From the NCBI RefSeq assembly GCF_047495875.1, contig NC_092465.1, positions 8,543,160 to 8,607,159 of the forward strand: 64,000 nucleotides of DNA, written 5' to 3'. Position numbers and translations under genes: made by a program. This stretch comes from Pithys albifrons albifrons (Eukaryota > Chordata > Aves > Passeriformes > Thamnophilidae). Of the stretch, positions 38,188-51,400 are shown in pieces (position 1 is the stretch's first letter; the number at the start of each line of letters is the position of its first letter). The notes below the pieces were generated by a model. It was not told where the DNA came from. It saw only the letters and a program-made list of their open reading frames with translations, and searched no databases.

Positions 38188-40051
38188 GAGTTCTTTGGCC
38201 TGTTTCATAAAGCAACAAGGTGGATATTTCTTGGGCAAACAAACTCAATAATTCATGAGCCCTAGTTTTTCAAGCAAGAAGTTTCTCCTAGAGATCACTA
38301 TATGAGGTGAAACCCAGCCACAAACTCCACAATGTGAAGTAAACAGACTTTTCACAGGCATGACTGTGTTGTCCTCCTTGGGATCCTTCAGTTGGAAATG
38401 TACATCCACTGGGATTATATAATTTCATAGATCAGAAATTAATATGCCACATTTCATTAGGGCCTGTGGCTGCTTCACTGCACAATATTTGCTCTTCCTC
38501 ATTACATCTCTGACTTGCAGTTGGAAGTCACCAAATGGACCAATCTGGGATACGGCTACAGCACAATATCATCTGACAAACTGCTTAATAAATGCCATGA
38601 AGAAGGGACATACAGCCTGCCCCTAAATAGCTTTTCACCAGATGCCAACAAAACTATCTGCATCTGTCTGATTATAGGAAATTGTAATGATTTTCTTGTC
38701 GTGTGGCTTTTCCTTCACTGAGCTGAACTATGGCTGCTTGCATGCTGTTGAATTATTCTCATATGAGTTACCAAAGCTGTTGACTTTCTTGGCCTCTAAA
38801 GCCACTAACTGTAACCACTGCAGGCTTTCAGCTGATTTCAAAAATTGCACGGAATTCTCATTGGCTATAAATACAGGAAAAACTCTCCTAAGTAGAGGAG
38901 CAAGCTAAAATTTTACTGATCTGAGTGCATGTACTCATTGTATTCTCATGTAAGGGAACATGGCATATGGATGGGACCAAAACTAGCTGAGTGGGAAGAG
39001 GAGTATACAATGGATGCAAAGAAACTCTGGAAGATAATCTCAACTGTATGTTTTCAGTAATTATCTCACAGGAACACTGCAGAGTGTTGGCAGCTTTTTG
39101 TAAAGGTTTTCTGTAGACTGCTCATCAACTATAAAAAAAAACACTATTCAGACAGATTTGCTATTATTTTTAATATAGGATTAAAGACTATTCATGGTAA
39201 ATTATTCAGGTTTTCATAATGTTCTCTACCATAAAATATGCACATTAAGGACCCTGTAAGTGCTTTTGGTCAGAATGTCATTTCATGGAGGGATTTCCTG
39301 GGGTTGTGCCAACTGACTTCATACAGAGTGCAGGCACATTGAAATAATTGTTCAAATATCTTCACTGGAAACCTGTCCTTTGGCATTTTGTCACTGATTC
39401 TATTTTGATGCATCAACTTCAAGTACATCATGGTGATACTGCAGCATTTAGACACCAAAGCTCTGCATCACTCATGTCAGTATTTCTGTCAAACATGGGG
39501 CTTCTCTCATGCTTGGGAAGCTTTGTTAAGTTTTGCAATATACTTCACACTCCTCAGAATAGAATAAAAGCTATTGTTTTTAAATAATTACCTGTCATAC
39601 AGTCTAACTCTGAAAAATCACCTGCTGTTGGTCTCCATGTGGCAATGACCCACTAATTACAGACTTACTTGTGTTATCCACCTTTATTTAAAATCAAAAC
39701 TCTCTCTCCTGCTGTAAAATAGGTAATTATATTTTCTGTATAGTCCATAATAAGGAAACAACTTTTCCAACAGAAATGTCTCTTCCAAGGTGTTACTTTC
39801 CTGGGAATAATATTCCTTTTTTTTTCCCTCTCACCTTTATTTCTTCTATTCTTGTATTAGTAAACTGTTGATTGAATTCAAAAGTAGAAAATTGCAACTA
39901 ATTCATCCTTACTCCCTGCCCCGAGAGCATTTCTTTCTGTCACATGCAAAAGAATCTTTCCCAGATCTTTCTCTTCTTTATTTTCTGAGCAATGCACCTT
40001 TTTCCCTTGCTGTCAGGCTTGAGAATCTTGTCTGAAAAAGATATGATAAAA

Positions 40052-40288
40052 TTATATGTTAGCATCAGGTGTGAGGAGAAAATGCATATTTGACTTTCCC
40101 GTCTGTGCACCAAAGAGCCTCCTCCCCCACACCCCCAACAAAGTAACAAGAACTGAACCCAGGGGCCCAGCACCCTCCTGCTTCTTGGAGGGAGCTAAGG
40201 AGGGCATTTGTGCCTCTTTTCTTTCTGCTCTCCGTTGTTTTCTCTGCAGTACATCCTCCTCTGTGAGGAAGTTATTTTTACTTGACAT
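40052..40288 (-). other. Unrecognised 78-codon open frame, coding unproven
   Basis: On the minus strand an ATG at 40288 opens a frame whose first 35 residues are polar. They include an acidic-then-basic stretch (TEEDVLQRKQRRAERKEAQ, residues 9-27) likely to form a charged helix. The second half looks random. I recognise no family. A chance frame in a locally GC-richer, C-rich plus-strand patch (about 40110-40200) is the simplest explanation. Confidence 0.1.
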
Positions 40289-41069
40289 GCCCTTTATAAA
40301 TATTCCCTAAGGACTCTCCACTAAAATTGTCTGGTAGTTTAGACAGCTTCTTCCTGTTGTGATATTTAACCTTCTTACTTGCTTAACTTGATGGCAAAGC
40401 TGTTATTTTCAGCTTATTGGACAAGCTTTTGGGCCTGTCTTCTTTTGCCCTTTTCTATTTTTCTTTCTTTTTTTTTTCTTTTATTTCCTATAGAGCCACA
40501 TTGCAGCTTTCATAATTAATTACAGGCATAAATCCTTTCCAGTTCAGACAAATTTCATTATAGAGCTTTTATTTAGCTCCAATAACTTTGTTTACAAAAA
40601 CTGATCTGCCTTGAAAATTTCCCAGGTTTATTTTTTGAAGACAAAGGACATTTTAAAGTTCATTCTGAGAAAAAAGAAAGGTTGAAATGGTTCTCCATTT
40701 TTAATAAGTATCTGAATTTAAATTGTGCAACTGCAATTCTACTGCTTTCAAAAAGAGTGTCACTTGGCACAGAAAGTGAATAATATAATTTAAAATGAGA
40801 AATTATGGAATAAGACAGAACATTTTCTGTTCAATGAAGGGCAGGTAAGCCATTTATCAGTTTGAATTTCTTTAAAGGTACCTGCTTTTTGACAGTAACC
40901 TATTAAATTTATTGTCTCTCTTCAAACTCCTCACCCTGAGACTTCATACCTGTCAGTGGCTGCTGGACTGCAGCACTTTGAACTTCTGATCTCACGGTAG
41001 GCTGGACTCCCTGCACCAGGAATTGTCTGTGCAGTTGGGATGGAAGAACAGTCTTCTAGGGAAAGAAAC

Positions 41070-41088
41070 ATTATTATTATTATTATTT
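41070..41088. repeat. (ATT)n trinucleotide repeat
   Basis: Six consecutive ATT units, a simple microsatellite. Confidence 0.9.
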
Positions 41089-42285
41089 CTTTTTAAATCC
41101 AGAATAGTCTGACCAATATGCCTGAACTGGTGTTGATGGACTTGATGATTTTATTTCTGTTTGAATAAATAGCCAGGTATAAAAATATGTGTGGTAGTTT
41201 GCAGACCATAAGACAAGTAAAGTGCTAAAGATGCTGAGTGGATGTTGGTTATTTTCTAGAGAAGTGAATGTAAAGTTTTATCTGCATGCAGGAATTCAAA
41301 AGTTTGATGATCTTTGAGAATCTTAAATTATAAAACTATGCCACTTTAGAAATATAAATAACAATCTCCCAGGGTGTACTTATCTTTAGCCTTGGTGTTT
41401 CACAGTGCAAGGTCACCTTTTAAAGTACAGATACAGCTCTTGTAGCAACTCCCCTCCCTTTCCCCAGCCATGGCCCTTTCCACTGAGGACAGGATTTGCT
41501 GAAAGGTGGGCAAGTCAAGCATGAAGATTTGCCCAAGGATCAGGCAGTCCTTAGCGTGGATCCACACTATTCACACTGACAGAAACAAGTAGGAGAAAAG
41601 GGCACACATGTGGAATCCTGCTGAGTGCAACAGGAGTATGAAAAAATACTTCTGTTCAGAACAAAGCTTACTACTGTGAGTGTGTTGGGGTGTGTGTTTG
41701 CAAAACCCAACTGTTTCTGTAAAAACCAAGAAAAAAGCCCTGTTTTCCATAGAGTTGTCATGACTTTAAGAAACACATTTCAAATAGATGGGAAAAAAGT
41801 AATTTCATTTTGTTCTATTTCTTGAGGTAATGCAATGCAATAGCTGTAGAAGTGAGGGTTTCTCTTTGATATATGCTTTCTTAAAAATGGGCCCATCACC
41901 CTAAGTAACAATTTTTGCATTAAATGGTGCATACTTAAGACTGTAATTTTTAACATGATATCATGAGATGTTCTACTAGAAGGCAAAATACAGTAAAGTA
42001 ATATTGGTTCTTTTAACAAATCAATTTAAACAGAACTTGGAGAAACATAAAACTGCCAACTTTATGTTTATGCAATATATTTACTTTAGCAACCAAAATA
42101 TAGATACATATGAAGTGGAACAATGAAAATTCTGGGGGAAAATCATATCCCTTTAGCTAAAAGTAAAATGCTACCACTATCATTATTACTGCTCATATTG
42201 TCAGTCACTGCTATCTGACATTGGAGATGGGATGTGAATAACGTCCAGACAACAATCCCTGAGGACTGGAACTAGAAAACACATA

Positions 42286-42332
42286 TTAAAAAGAAAAAAT
42301 AAATAAAAAAAAAAAAAAAGAAAAGAAAAAAA
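42286..42332. repeat. A-rich tract
   Basis: The tract includes an uninterrupted run of 15 A (42305-42319) with AAAT and AAAAG units around it. Avian CR1 lacks an A-tail, so this is not a CR1 end. I recognise no retrocopied gene upstream. Confidence 0.85.
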
Positions 42333-45300
42333 TCTTCTTGAAGTAGCATTCATATATTTTGTGGGAAAGTTCTTTCCACAGAAAAATATTTATCCACTGG
42401 ACAAGAGGAAGGATATGAATATCCATAGGGCTGCCATATCTGTTGAATTCATTGGACTTTCTAAGTAGAGGGAGGGATTTCAAACTATATAAAATGGGAA
42501 AAGAAGACAATTTTCAATTTTTTTGTCTCCTTTTCTCTTTCATATCTGAATGCCAGTTCCTCTTCCAGCTGAAATGGATGGATACCAAGTCTTTATTCTC
42601 AAGGAAAGGAGTGTCTTCACCTACTTGGTGGTAGGAAATTTAGCTGTTACTTCTAAGAAGAGAAGATTCAGGACTTGTTTGGGAGGGGCATTTTCATCTT
42701 GAAACCCAAACTATTTAAAAGGTGTAAAAAACTTTGTTACCTTCCCCTGTTGCTCCACCCCAGTCCTCCCCATTACACTGTGAAAGACTAACAGGCAAAA
42801 TTTATAATATATAAAAAAACCCTGTCAAATCCCACAGTCTTTCTCTGGTGATTGACCCTTCAACAGGAGCAATCTGTGATGGATGATGTATAGGCTGAAT
42901 CTGAATTAAACTTTCCTTGCCAGTTTTCAAAATTACTTATCAAAAGGCAAGGCAGGGACAGTAGATACAGAGCAACATATTTTGTGTATATATATGTAGA
43001 TGGTATATACAGATGCAATACATGGTCATTGAAGTTTCCAATTTGCAACCTTACTGCATAAATTGTTCTGCTCATGAGTTACGTTTGTTTGGGCTTTTTT
43101 TTTTCTTGACAGCCAGACTACTAAATGAAGACTTTTTTGGAGTTACTGAAGCCCAATGAAAGGAGGACATCTGAAATGGCAGGCACAGCACAGCAGTGCC
43201 CATGAAATGCAGACAAGCTGCTTGAAATTTCAGCAGTAAATGGACTACTGTAATTACTATTGTCAAAGTTTGCTAGTCTTTACTCATGCTGAACAGTACC
43301 ATTTTCTGTGAATAGTCACACTGAAATTACACAGAAACTTCTCCAGAATATTATGACAGGAAAAGTGATGAGACATTTAATAGAAAATTAAATAGACTAC
43401 CATAAAGTAAAGCAGAATGCAGTAGACCTGCAGATATCTCTGTGGTATAAAAGATGTGTAAAGTTGTACTGAGGGACTGTTTGTGACAGTAATTAAAAAC
43501 TACACCACACAAAATTGAAAACAGGGTAAGAAAAACTGCCTTTGGAGGTTTTTACAGTCTGAGCGAATCAAGACAAAAATAATGGAGATCTGCTTTAGCT
43601 GTCAGGGAGTCTGACAGATATCAGGGAGCTTTGGATGAGGGACAAGTCCTGCGAGTCCTCTGAGCTTGAGAGGGAAATACTGTTAGCTTTGGATCTGTAA
43701 TATTTTCCTTTTATTTCTGCCTTGAGAACAGGTGAGTCAGCCAGACTTCTGTAGAAGGATCTTTAATGGAGAAAGGAAAAAAAACCCACATTTTCAAACC
43801 CCAGCTTAATTTGTGGAAGTCAAAACACAGACAGAAACCTTACTCTATACTTCTGAATATTATATTAAGCACGTTTGGCCTGCCACTTCTAAGGGGGAAT
43901 AAATAAAGCAACTCATGAGATTTAGCCTCTGAGTACTTTTTGCTCCACTCCTGAATGAGTTTCTTTTCCGTAACAGAACAGATGAAAATATCAGCTTTAG
44001 TTGTACTGTCCAAGAAAGGTTTTTTCTCCATTTCCAGTAATATGATAACCGTTTTCCAAGCCCAAACATCCTTTAAAACATCTTCAGAAAGTGAAAGAAT
44101 GGAAACAAGAAAAGATAAATAAGGGGAAAGTGGACTGATGAGAAATATAAAATTTGCCTTTGGATTTGCTTTGGATTTCACTTCACTGTTAATAATATAT
44201 CTCAAGATATTGAGTTAGCCCAGAATTCAAGTTATTAGGTAGCCCAGAAAATTTTTTGTGCAGTGCTTTTTCACAACAAAACCCACCCTATTCAACAACT
44301 CTCTGTAGGTGTGGTCCAGTCAGAACTGGGAAACTTATCAAGAGGGCAGTGAAGGAAAAGAGTCCTGCTGGCTATTGAGATTCAGAAAAAGAAGTAAGAA
44401 CTTTTATTAGCTCATAGGGATTAAAAATATTCATGCATATATAATCTTATAATCACCAGTGTAGAATTATAGCTGCAAGAAGAAAATACGTATGGGTCCT
44501 GAGGGCTGTAACTTTTTAAAGATTGATACCTCTTGGAAAGATGTCTTTGGTGACTGGAACAGCTGCTTTGGCCATCTGAAGGGCTGTGCTGTGCTTAATG
44601 CTAAATAAGACTTGAATGACATCTGGAAAGTAAAGTCAATTTGGTTGTTTTCTTTTGTCACTGCCATTCCTTCCTTCTTCAGAGTCTAATGCCATTGCCT
44701 TGCAGATGAACTAGAGGAAGGCTTTTAGTTTTTGTTATCTGTGTGAGCCTGAAGTTTACTCACTACATCACACTGATCCCCAGTGTTAGTGAAGAGCAGG
44801 AAACTGTGGGTTAAACAAAGCCCAACAATGTGAAATTACTTTACATTAAAAAAAATCTGACTTTGGGACTTTATTTTCCAGTGTCTGTGAAATTTTGTAG
44901 TTCAGTTCTCTTAGTCCTCCCCTTCACTTTGTGGATCTGTGCAGACACCAGAAACTGGTTATGGTTTGGTCAGTTCCACAGTCACTAAGGTGGTAGGACC
45001 TTTCAGTTAAATATACAGGAAAACTGGTGTAAGCAATAAGTAGAGAGTACTGACAAATGGGCAAAGCAACCAGTATGGCATGGAAAGACAGTGCTTATCC
45101 TTTGCGAGTTTCTTTAAATTATTCTCTTAATAGACCTGGCTGGAAGAAGCAGAGGACACGAACCATTCAGATGAGGATCTGAGTTCCAAGACAGAGCATC
45201 TTTAATTTTCATCGGTTTCATCGCTGCACTGAGGATTTTTCCTTATGCATAGAAAAGGAAACGTCATTTATCCTTGACTGAGAATCACTGATACATTTTA

Positions 45301-45680
45301 ACAATGGAATTAGCTGTTCACTGCTTTACAATGACTTGCTTTCTGTAATTTGCCATTAATATGCTTCTACCTGAACAGTGTAAAATGTGAATTAAATTGC
45401 CACAGGGAAAAATGATGAACCTATTCTCTGATTTAATCTAAGAGCGGACAGTTATAGTCTCTTTCCTCATAATAATGTTCTTCCTTCTCTCCCCAACAAT
45501 TTTACTTTAACTTATCTAAGTTTTCTTTTCAATTCATGGGAAAGGGCAGCATGCAATGTGACCTTCTTTTGTCCAGTTTTAATCTATACAATGTAAATAT
45601 TTAAATAAAGAATAAAATTTTATATTTATACCATATAAGTATATACATTTATAGAATTAAATTATTTTGTCATAATAAAT

Positions 45681-45827
45681 CATAGAATTATTAAAGTTTG
45701 AAAAGAACTCCAAGATCAGCAAGTACAACAATTAACACTGTCAGGTCCACCACTAAACTATGTCATTAAGCACCACAGCTACATGCTTTTTGAACCCTCT
45801 GAGGCATGGGGATTCCATCACCCCTCT
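45681..45827 (-). mobile_element. CR1 LINE, 5'-truncated 3' end (antisense, older subfamily)
   Basis: Plus-strand text gives CATAGAATTATTAAAGTTTG, then AACTCCAAGATCAGCAAGTA, CACTGTCAGGTCCACCACTA, AACTATGTCATTAAGCACCA and TTTTTGAACCCTCTGAGG. This is the reverse complement of the CR1 subfamily whose tail includes the CCAAGATCATCAAGTCCAA motif. The 3' end lies at 45681 on the minus strand. It has more substitutions than the 18.0-kb copy. Confidence 0.9.
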
Positions 45828-48291
45828 ATAGTTATACACTAAATTTATAATGATGATAAAATACCGTAAGTACCACTGACCTATAATCAAGTCTCTCGCC
45901 TCTCCTCCTATTCCCACAATGAAAGGGTTAAGACAATGTTAAGGATTCAGTTGAATCTCACAAGAAAACCCCAATGGGGACATCATGCTGAAAGTGATTT
46001 TTTAACATATTGCCCAGTCTAAAGCATATCTCTGGCATATGTCTAATGCTACACCTCTATAGACTGTAGTGCTTCCAAGAACACAGACACTTTCGCTACA
46101 TTCTGACAAAGCAGAGATTTTTTGCTCCTTCTCCTAGCTGATCTCTGTCCCCGTGGAAGGAAACCGCTTAAGCCATTTAAAAGGGAAAATATTCTTTTAT
46201 CTGTGGCTCCACCAGCTGTCTGCTTTTTCTCTGAATCCAAGGAAAGAGAATATTTCATGGCAAACTGTAAAATGCAAATATCCAAAATACATAAATATGT
46301 TCTTTGAATGAGGCAACATATATTGATGATGTTTTATGCAGAATGTTTTTTTTCTCTCTCAAACTGTTATTTGTTAGATATTTGTAAAGATCTGAGGCAT
46401 TAGACTGCTTTTTATGTGATATTTTTATGTGTGCTGCTAAGTGGTCTGGCTGGAAAACACGATTAAGTGATCTGTGTTGCATTTTTTGTACCATCCTTAC
46501 AGTCATAAATTCAGCTTATTTGTGATAACAGCAAAGGTGGTTGGTATAACATTCCAAGATATAAAATAACCACCCAGCTTTGAACTATTCCCATCTCATA
46601 TCTAATAGGGCTCCTGTTTTCATTGATAAGCTTTGATGTAGAAAGGAGTGGAGCAGGAACACAGTCACAGTCCAAAGTGGACCTCTGGGCATATGTGTTA
46701 TTTTTCCTGCTATTGGTGGAGGGATGATGAAAGTGGGGTTGGAGTTCCCCAAAAATCAGTCACCTCCCTAATGTAAATGCCTGCAGCCTCTCCTGCAGGA
46801 ATCAGTGCAGGGCTTGGATCCTCAGGGCTGTGGTGGAAGGGCAGCAGGATCCATGTCCTTTGCCCTTGACAGCTGCTTACTTTAGCCCTGACTACAACTG
46901 GGTCCAGGGGTATGTGTTTAACTTAAAGAAGAATTTTGAGAAGTCTCTCATTGTGTCTTTAACAGGACATAAAAGATGCATAATTTTCATAGTTAAATAT
47001 GCTAAAGCTGAAAATAACCAATAAATTATTGCTACAAACACAGGACAGAATATGTAACAGGTATGTCCTAACTCATTCTGGCTTTCTCATGATCTTCATG
47101 AACATTAGTTTCCTATAAATCATTTCTTCTTACTCCAACTCCTTCTCAACAGGACGTACATTATTTTCATCCCTTTCTCCTAGTTTTCTGTCCTGCAGTG
47201 AGGCAAATATTTTCCTGGCGATGGACAACATCACATATTAATAAATCCACCTGTATGTTTTTTAGTATTATTTCTTGGTTTTCATCTGCTCCTTTTGGAA
47301 TGCAGTGCACAGACTGGGCATGGTAAATAAGTCTCTATTATCAGTGAAAATTCTCCAATATTAAATCTTTCATTCATTCTGGAATCTACAGGCAGCTTAA
47401 AATATGCCTCATGTCTGTGCAGTCACAGCCTGGAGACACATTGCAAGGCCAGGAAGAGACTGACTTTCTGATAGCTATCTGTTTGTGATAATAGCATGGA
47501 AGGAGTGTCAGTCATACTCCCCACATCTGCTCCAGCTAGGGAAGAAACATAGCCTGATTGTTTTTTATGGCTAGCATGAGTATATTGGGCAGAACCTCAG
47601 CTGATAAGCAAAAATGATGGTGTCGCTCTCTTTATCTCAATATATATTCATAATATATTATTCTAAATCTCCTGATGTCTAAAGCTATTTCAGTATGTAC
47701 AAGCAATTTTTCTCCTCCTGAGTATCTCAGAATCACCACTGGACTCTCAGATAACTACTGAAAATTTATCCTCTTTGAGTCACATATTCATTCTTTCTTT
47801 GCCCCATGGAGTACTAAATGTCCACAGTTTTATAGGTCCTGTCCCTTTGCATGGGGAACTGTTGAATCTTTGAACCACAGCAGTGGAAACCACACCAAGA
47901 GCAATTTGTCTTTCCTCTTGACTATGTATCTGTTAATATTTACTCAGACAAGCATATTTTCCATGTCAGGAGAATCAAACAACAACACTATGCAGCGTTC
48001 CATCTCTCCTGTGACCCTATTTATACTTTGGCAAATTTTTATATAAAACTAAATACCCTTTAAAACATTGTCTGATTTCACCTTCTGAATAACAGCTTCA
48101 ATGAAGTCTTACCAAGACCTGTTAGAGTGCTTCATTTTCTTTTATCTTATTAAGAAAACGTGAACAAGAAAAAGAGAAGAAAGTGTAGAAAAATATGGCG
48201 TTTCTATATAAATGGAAAAAGTGGTTTCTCTAAGGCTTACCAGCTCTTTTAGTTCCTCATCCCTATTTTAGTATTATTAAAGTTTTCAGTC
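45828..48291. other. Unique non-coding DNA
   Basis: No gene, RNA gene or supportable mobile element seen. Open frames are 60-83 codons and unremarkable. Confidence 0.5.
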
Positions 48292-48406
48292 TCAAAAATT
48301 AGAGAAAACACTGAAACTATAAAAAAATCAGAGAAAATATCCGAAACTATCAAAAATATCCAAAACTATAAAAAATTAGAGAAAATTCTGAACTATCAAA
48401 AATCAG
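48292..48406. repeat. Degenerate minisatellite
   Basis: About four imperfect copies of a unit of roughly 28-31 bp. Each contains (T)AGAGAAAA or CAGAGAAAA, then a CTGAAACTAT/CCGAAACTAT-like core, then an A-run. One copy lacks the AGAGAAAA half. No coding frame crosses it. It is a local tandem duplication product. Confidence 0.75.
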
Positions 48407-51400
48407 TTACCTCACAGTAACACTTCCATGTGTTTATGTGATGCACATCAGTGGCTTCTTGGTAGTGGAGGCAGAGCATGGAAGGCCTCCGGTTCTAAGG
48501 TGACTCTTTCACCCCCCTTCTTATTCGTCATTTATTCTTCCCTTCTCATTCACAAATTTTTCATGGACTCTCCTCTTTCTGTGGTTGTACTGGTGGCTTC
48601 AAGAGGCAATTATGAAAACTAAGCAGCTGCTTTGTGGCGGGAGGCAAAGCACTTGCAGAGATAAAAATTTAGACAAAAGAGATTACAGGAAGGAGTGTCA
48701 CAGACACTGGACAGGAATCTAGTATTGTTCACAGTTATTTGGAAAAATAAGTATGTAAAAGCAGGAGACCGTTGAGAGATTCCTGTGGGACCTCATGAAG
48801 CTCTTTCTCTTCAGTCACTGATTGTAGCACATAGATGCAGGAAATAATTAATTTACTAGAATTTTTTTTCAGTTAAAATAAACAGTCCAAGAAAAGACAG
48901 AATTAGATATAATTATTCTCCATCACATAGGAATAAATGGTAATCTACCTTAAAATTTGCCAGTTGTAATTAAATACAAGATCTGAAATATCTTTTTAAC
49001 ATTTTCCAAGGTTTGTCAGGATATAACCCTAGACTGAAGTATCATAAAATACTTCATGTGTCCAAATATAAAGTGAAAATGGTCTGCGTTTGTTTAAGAC
49101 TGCCTGAAGTAGAAATGGAAATTGAAGTAAACCATGGCTCATAAATGATGAGGTGAAAAGAGGCAGACATGATTGCACATGTCTACCTCTTCTGCCGAGT
49201 TGGTATTGAGTTCAAAAAAAGGCAGTTAAACACACATCATTTAATCAAACCTTCCTCTGCTGCTTCGAAGAGTTACACGGCACAATCAACTCAGACACAC
49301 AGACTGACATAAATAATGCAAGCAGGTACTCTAATACATTTTAAACAGCTGTCTGGGGAAAATATGTTTATTTCTTCATATACTTTCAAAGATCCAAGTT
49401 GCAAATCTCTTCTTTTCCCCTTGCTTTATAAGCATGATTTTCCTTATGTCCTACAGCCTGAAAATTGCTTTGTGAAAGGCTTCACAATGGCTTCACTGCC
49501 AACATGCTACAAAGTCTTACAGAGTTAAAAAAATATGGACTGATTTTTCCAGCCACATCCAACCTCCCTGGCCTGCCTTCCCACCAGCCCAGCAAACAGA
49601 GGCTGCTGGAAGCAAAAGCCTTTGCTCCATTGCCAGAAACGCTCTGTTATATATGAAAGGAGAAACTCTTGCCTCTCAGATGCAATAGGAATGGAAAAAA
49701 GGTCACCACTGTAAGTTTTTGGGTTTCATCCTAGAAGATATCAAGTTATCATGATCTTCTTTCCCTGACACTCAGCCTAACTCAGAAAGCACCATCTCTG
49801 AGGCTGAGTACATTTAAAATCAACCAAGATCAGGTTAAAAGGAGTTTTATCTAGAACATATAAAACCAGTAAATTCTCAGGAATGTTAATTGGCTTTGGT
49901 CAGCAAGGAATAAAATGGACGTGATACAGATTTTAGCAAATGTCTATTTCTCTCTACCTAATGAGCAGCACCTTTAACACCTGTAAAAGCATTTACTTCA
50001 GCATGTTCTTCTCTAAGTGGCTAATCATTAGCTGCAGGACTTCTTTTTTTTCTAGAACTCCTCTTTGGCTTTATAGGTACCTTTGGTGCTTGTGAGGAGT
50101 GTTGATGATTGTGGGAAATGCAGTGATTAATAACACATTCTCTCAAATCAGGTTGGTAATTACATATCCATAGTAACATGAGCAGCTGAAACAGAAAGGA
50201 AAGAAATGAATACATGCTGAGGTCTCTCATCTTGCCCAAATCTTAAGTCAGATGACCTCAGGCAGCTTTTGGAGCTGGGTTGCCCTCAGCTTCCTGCCTC
50301 TGGTGAGCCTCACTCAAACCAGGGTTGAGTATCTTCTCTGTCCCAGATTGTTCAGTTCGAGGGCTACTCCACAGTCCCAGGTTAAGTATTTTGAAGTCAG
50401 TTCAGTTACAGGGAAGGCTCACAAATTTCTGTACTAACAGTGAGAATAGTCATTTTATAACACTGTTGACTTGCTGCATAGCTGCTGAAAGCGTCTGAAC
50501 CCCTAGAGTCCATATATTAGACAATATTACCAAATACTTATTAAATCAATAAATATAATTAATATCCTCAAATGCTCTTCAAAGTTTTGACTGGAGTTTG
50601 ACCTTGCTGAATTTTCTTCAGAAGTCAATATACAATTAAGATTGTATGAGGCTGATAGAGGTAACAGTTGTAAATATATCCAGAGAGGATTTTACCATTG
50701 CCTGATGAAATCAATCTGTTTAGGCCAATTTACATTGTCCTTGACTGGTAGTTTCTTAGAAAAAGGTTTCATCATTCATTCTCCTAAAAAAAAACCAAAA
50801 ACCACCCAAAAACAAACAAAAAAACCCACAAAAAACTCCCCCACAACTGTAGATATTTAAATAAAAGTTAAAAAAAAGACTGTGTAGGTGATTTTTCTAG
50901 AAAACTCTTCAGGCTGTTCAAAAAATGTTGTTGTAAGCAAAGACAGTGAACTTAGAATAATAAGTATCAAGAACAAGTTTTTCGTTGCTGTGATAATACA
51001 ATGAAAGGAAAAGTGCATGATTAGATTTTCAAAGATTAGAAGGTGAAGAAAGATTTAAATTGAATACTAATTTAGTTTGGAAAGCCTTGAGGAAACTATG
51101 CCCTTCATGTAAAAATTCTTTTTTTGAATTAGCAAGGTGTTTCATCTGTCAGATGAGGATAATTGAAGTAAAGAGTTTATACAGACAGAGAAGAAACAAG
51201 CCTTGTTTTTATCCTCTGCACAGCATAAGCAGTCACAGCTGGAGGCTGGTGAGGAGGTCAGTGTTTGTGAAGAAACATGAAATGCTTTTAATCTGGTTAA
51301 GGGGAAAGAAACTACTTGGAATTGAGCCTGCTTGTAAAAGTTGGAGGTGAAATTCAGAGCCTGTATCCTCTGAGTTTAGAGAACGGAAAGAAGCTGCACA

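Larger units (their letters stand above)
36490..45680. other. AT-rich non-coding DNA
   Basis: I recognise no gene. Simple repeats are a degenerate CTGT/CTAT tract (38136-38187), an (ATT)n run (41070-41088) and an A-rich tract (42286-42332). Minus-strand open frames of 121 codons (43840-44205) and 94 codons (37400-37684) have no family signature. The patch at 40480-40760 contains TAATTAATTA-type sequence and looks like a possible conserved non-coding element. Confidence 0.5.

Noticed and set aside
42286..42332. Poly-A tail of a processed pseudogene
   Set aside because: No recognisable gene sequence precedes it and no target duplication was seen, so a simple A-rich tract is enough.
43558..43730. 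Candidate exon between TTTTTACAG and AACAG|GTGAGT
   Set aside because: All frames are closed and the upstream pyrimidine tract is poor. Signals are weaker than at 8158-8274.
43840..44205. 121-codon minus-strand open frame as a gene
   Set aside because: A second overlapping frame of 69 codons is open on the same strand and neither shows a family signature. Compositional chance is likely.
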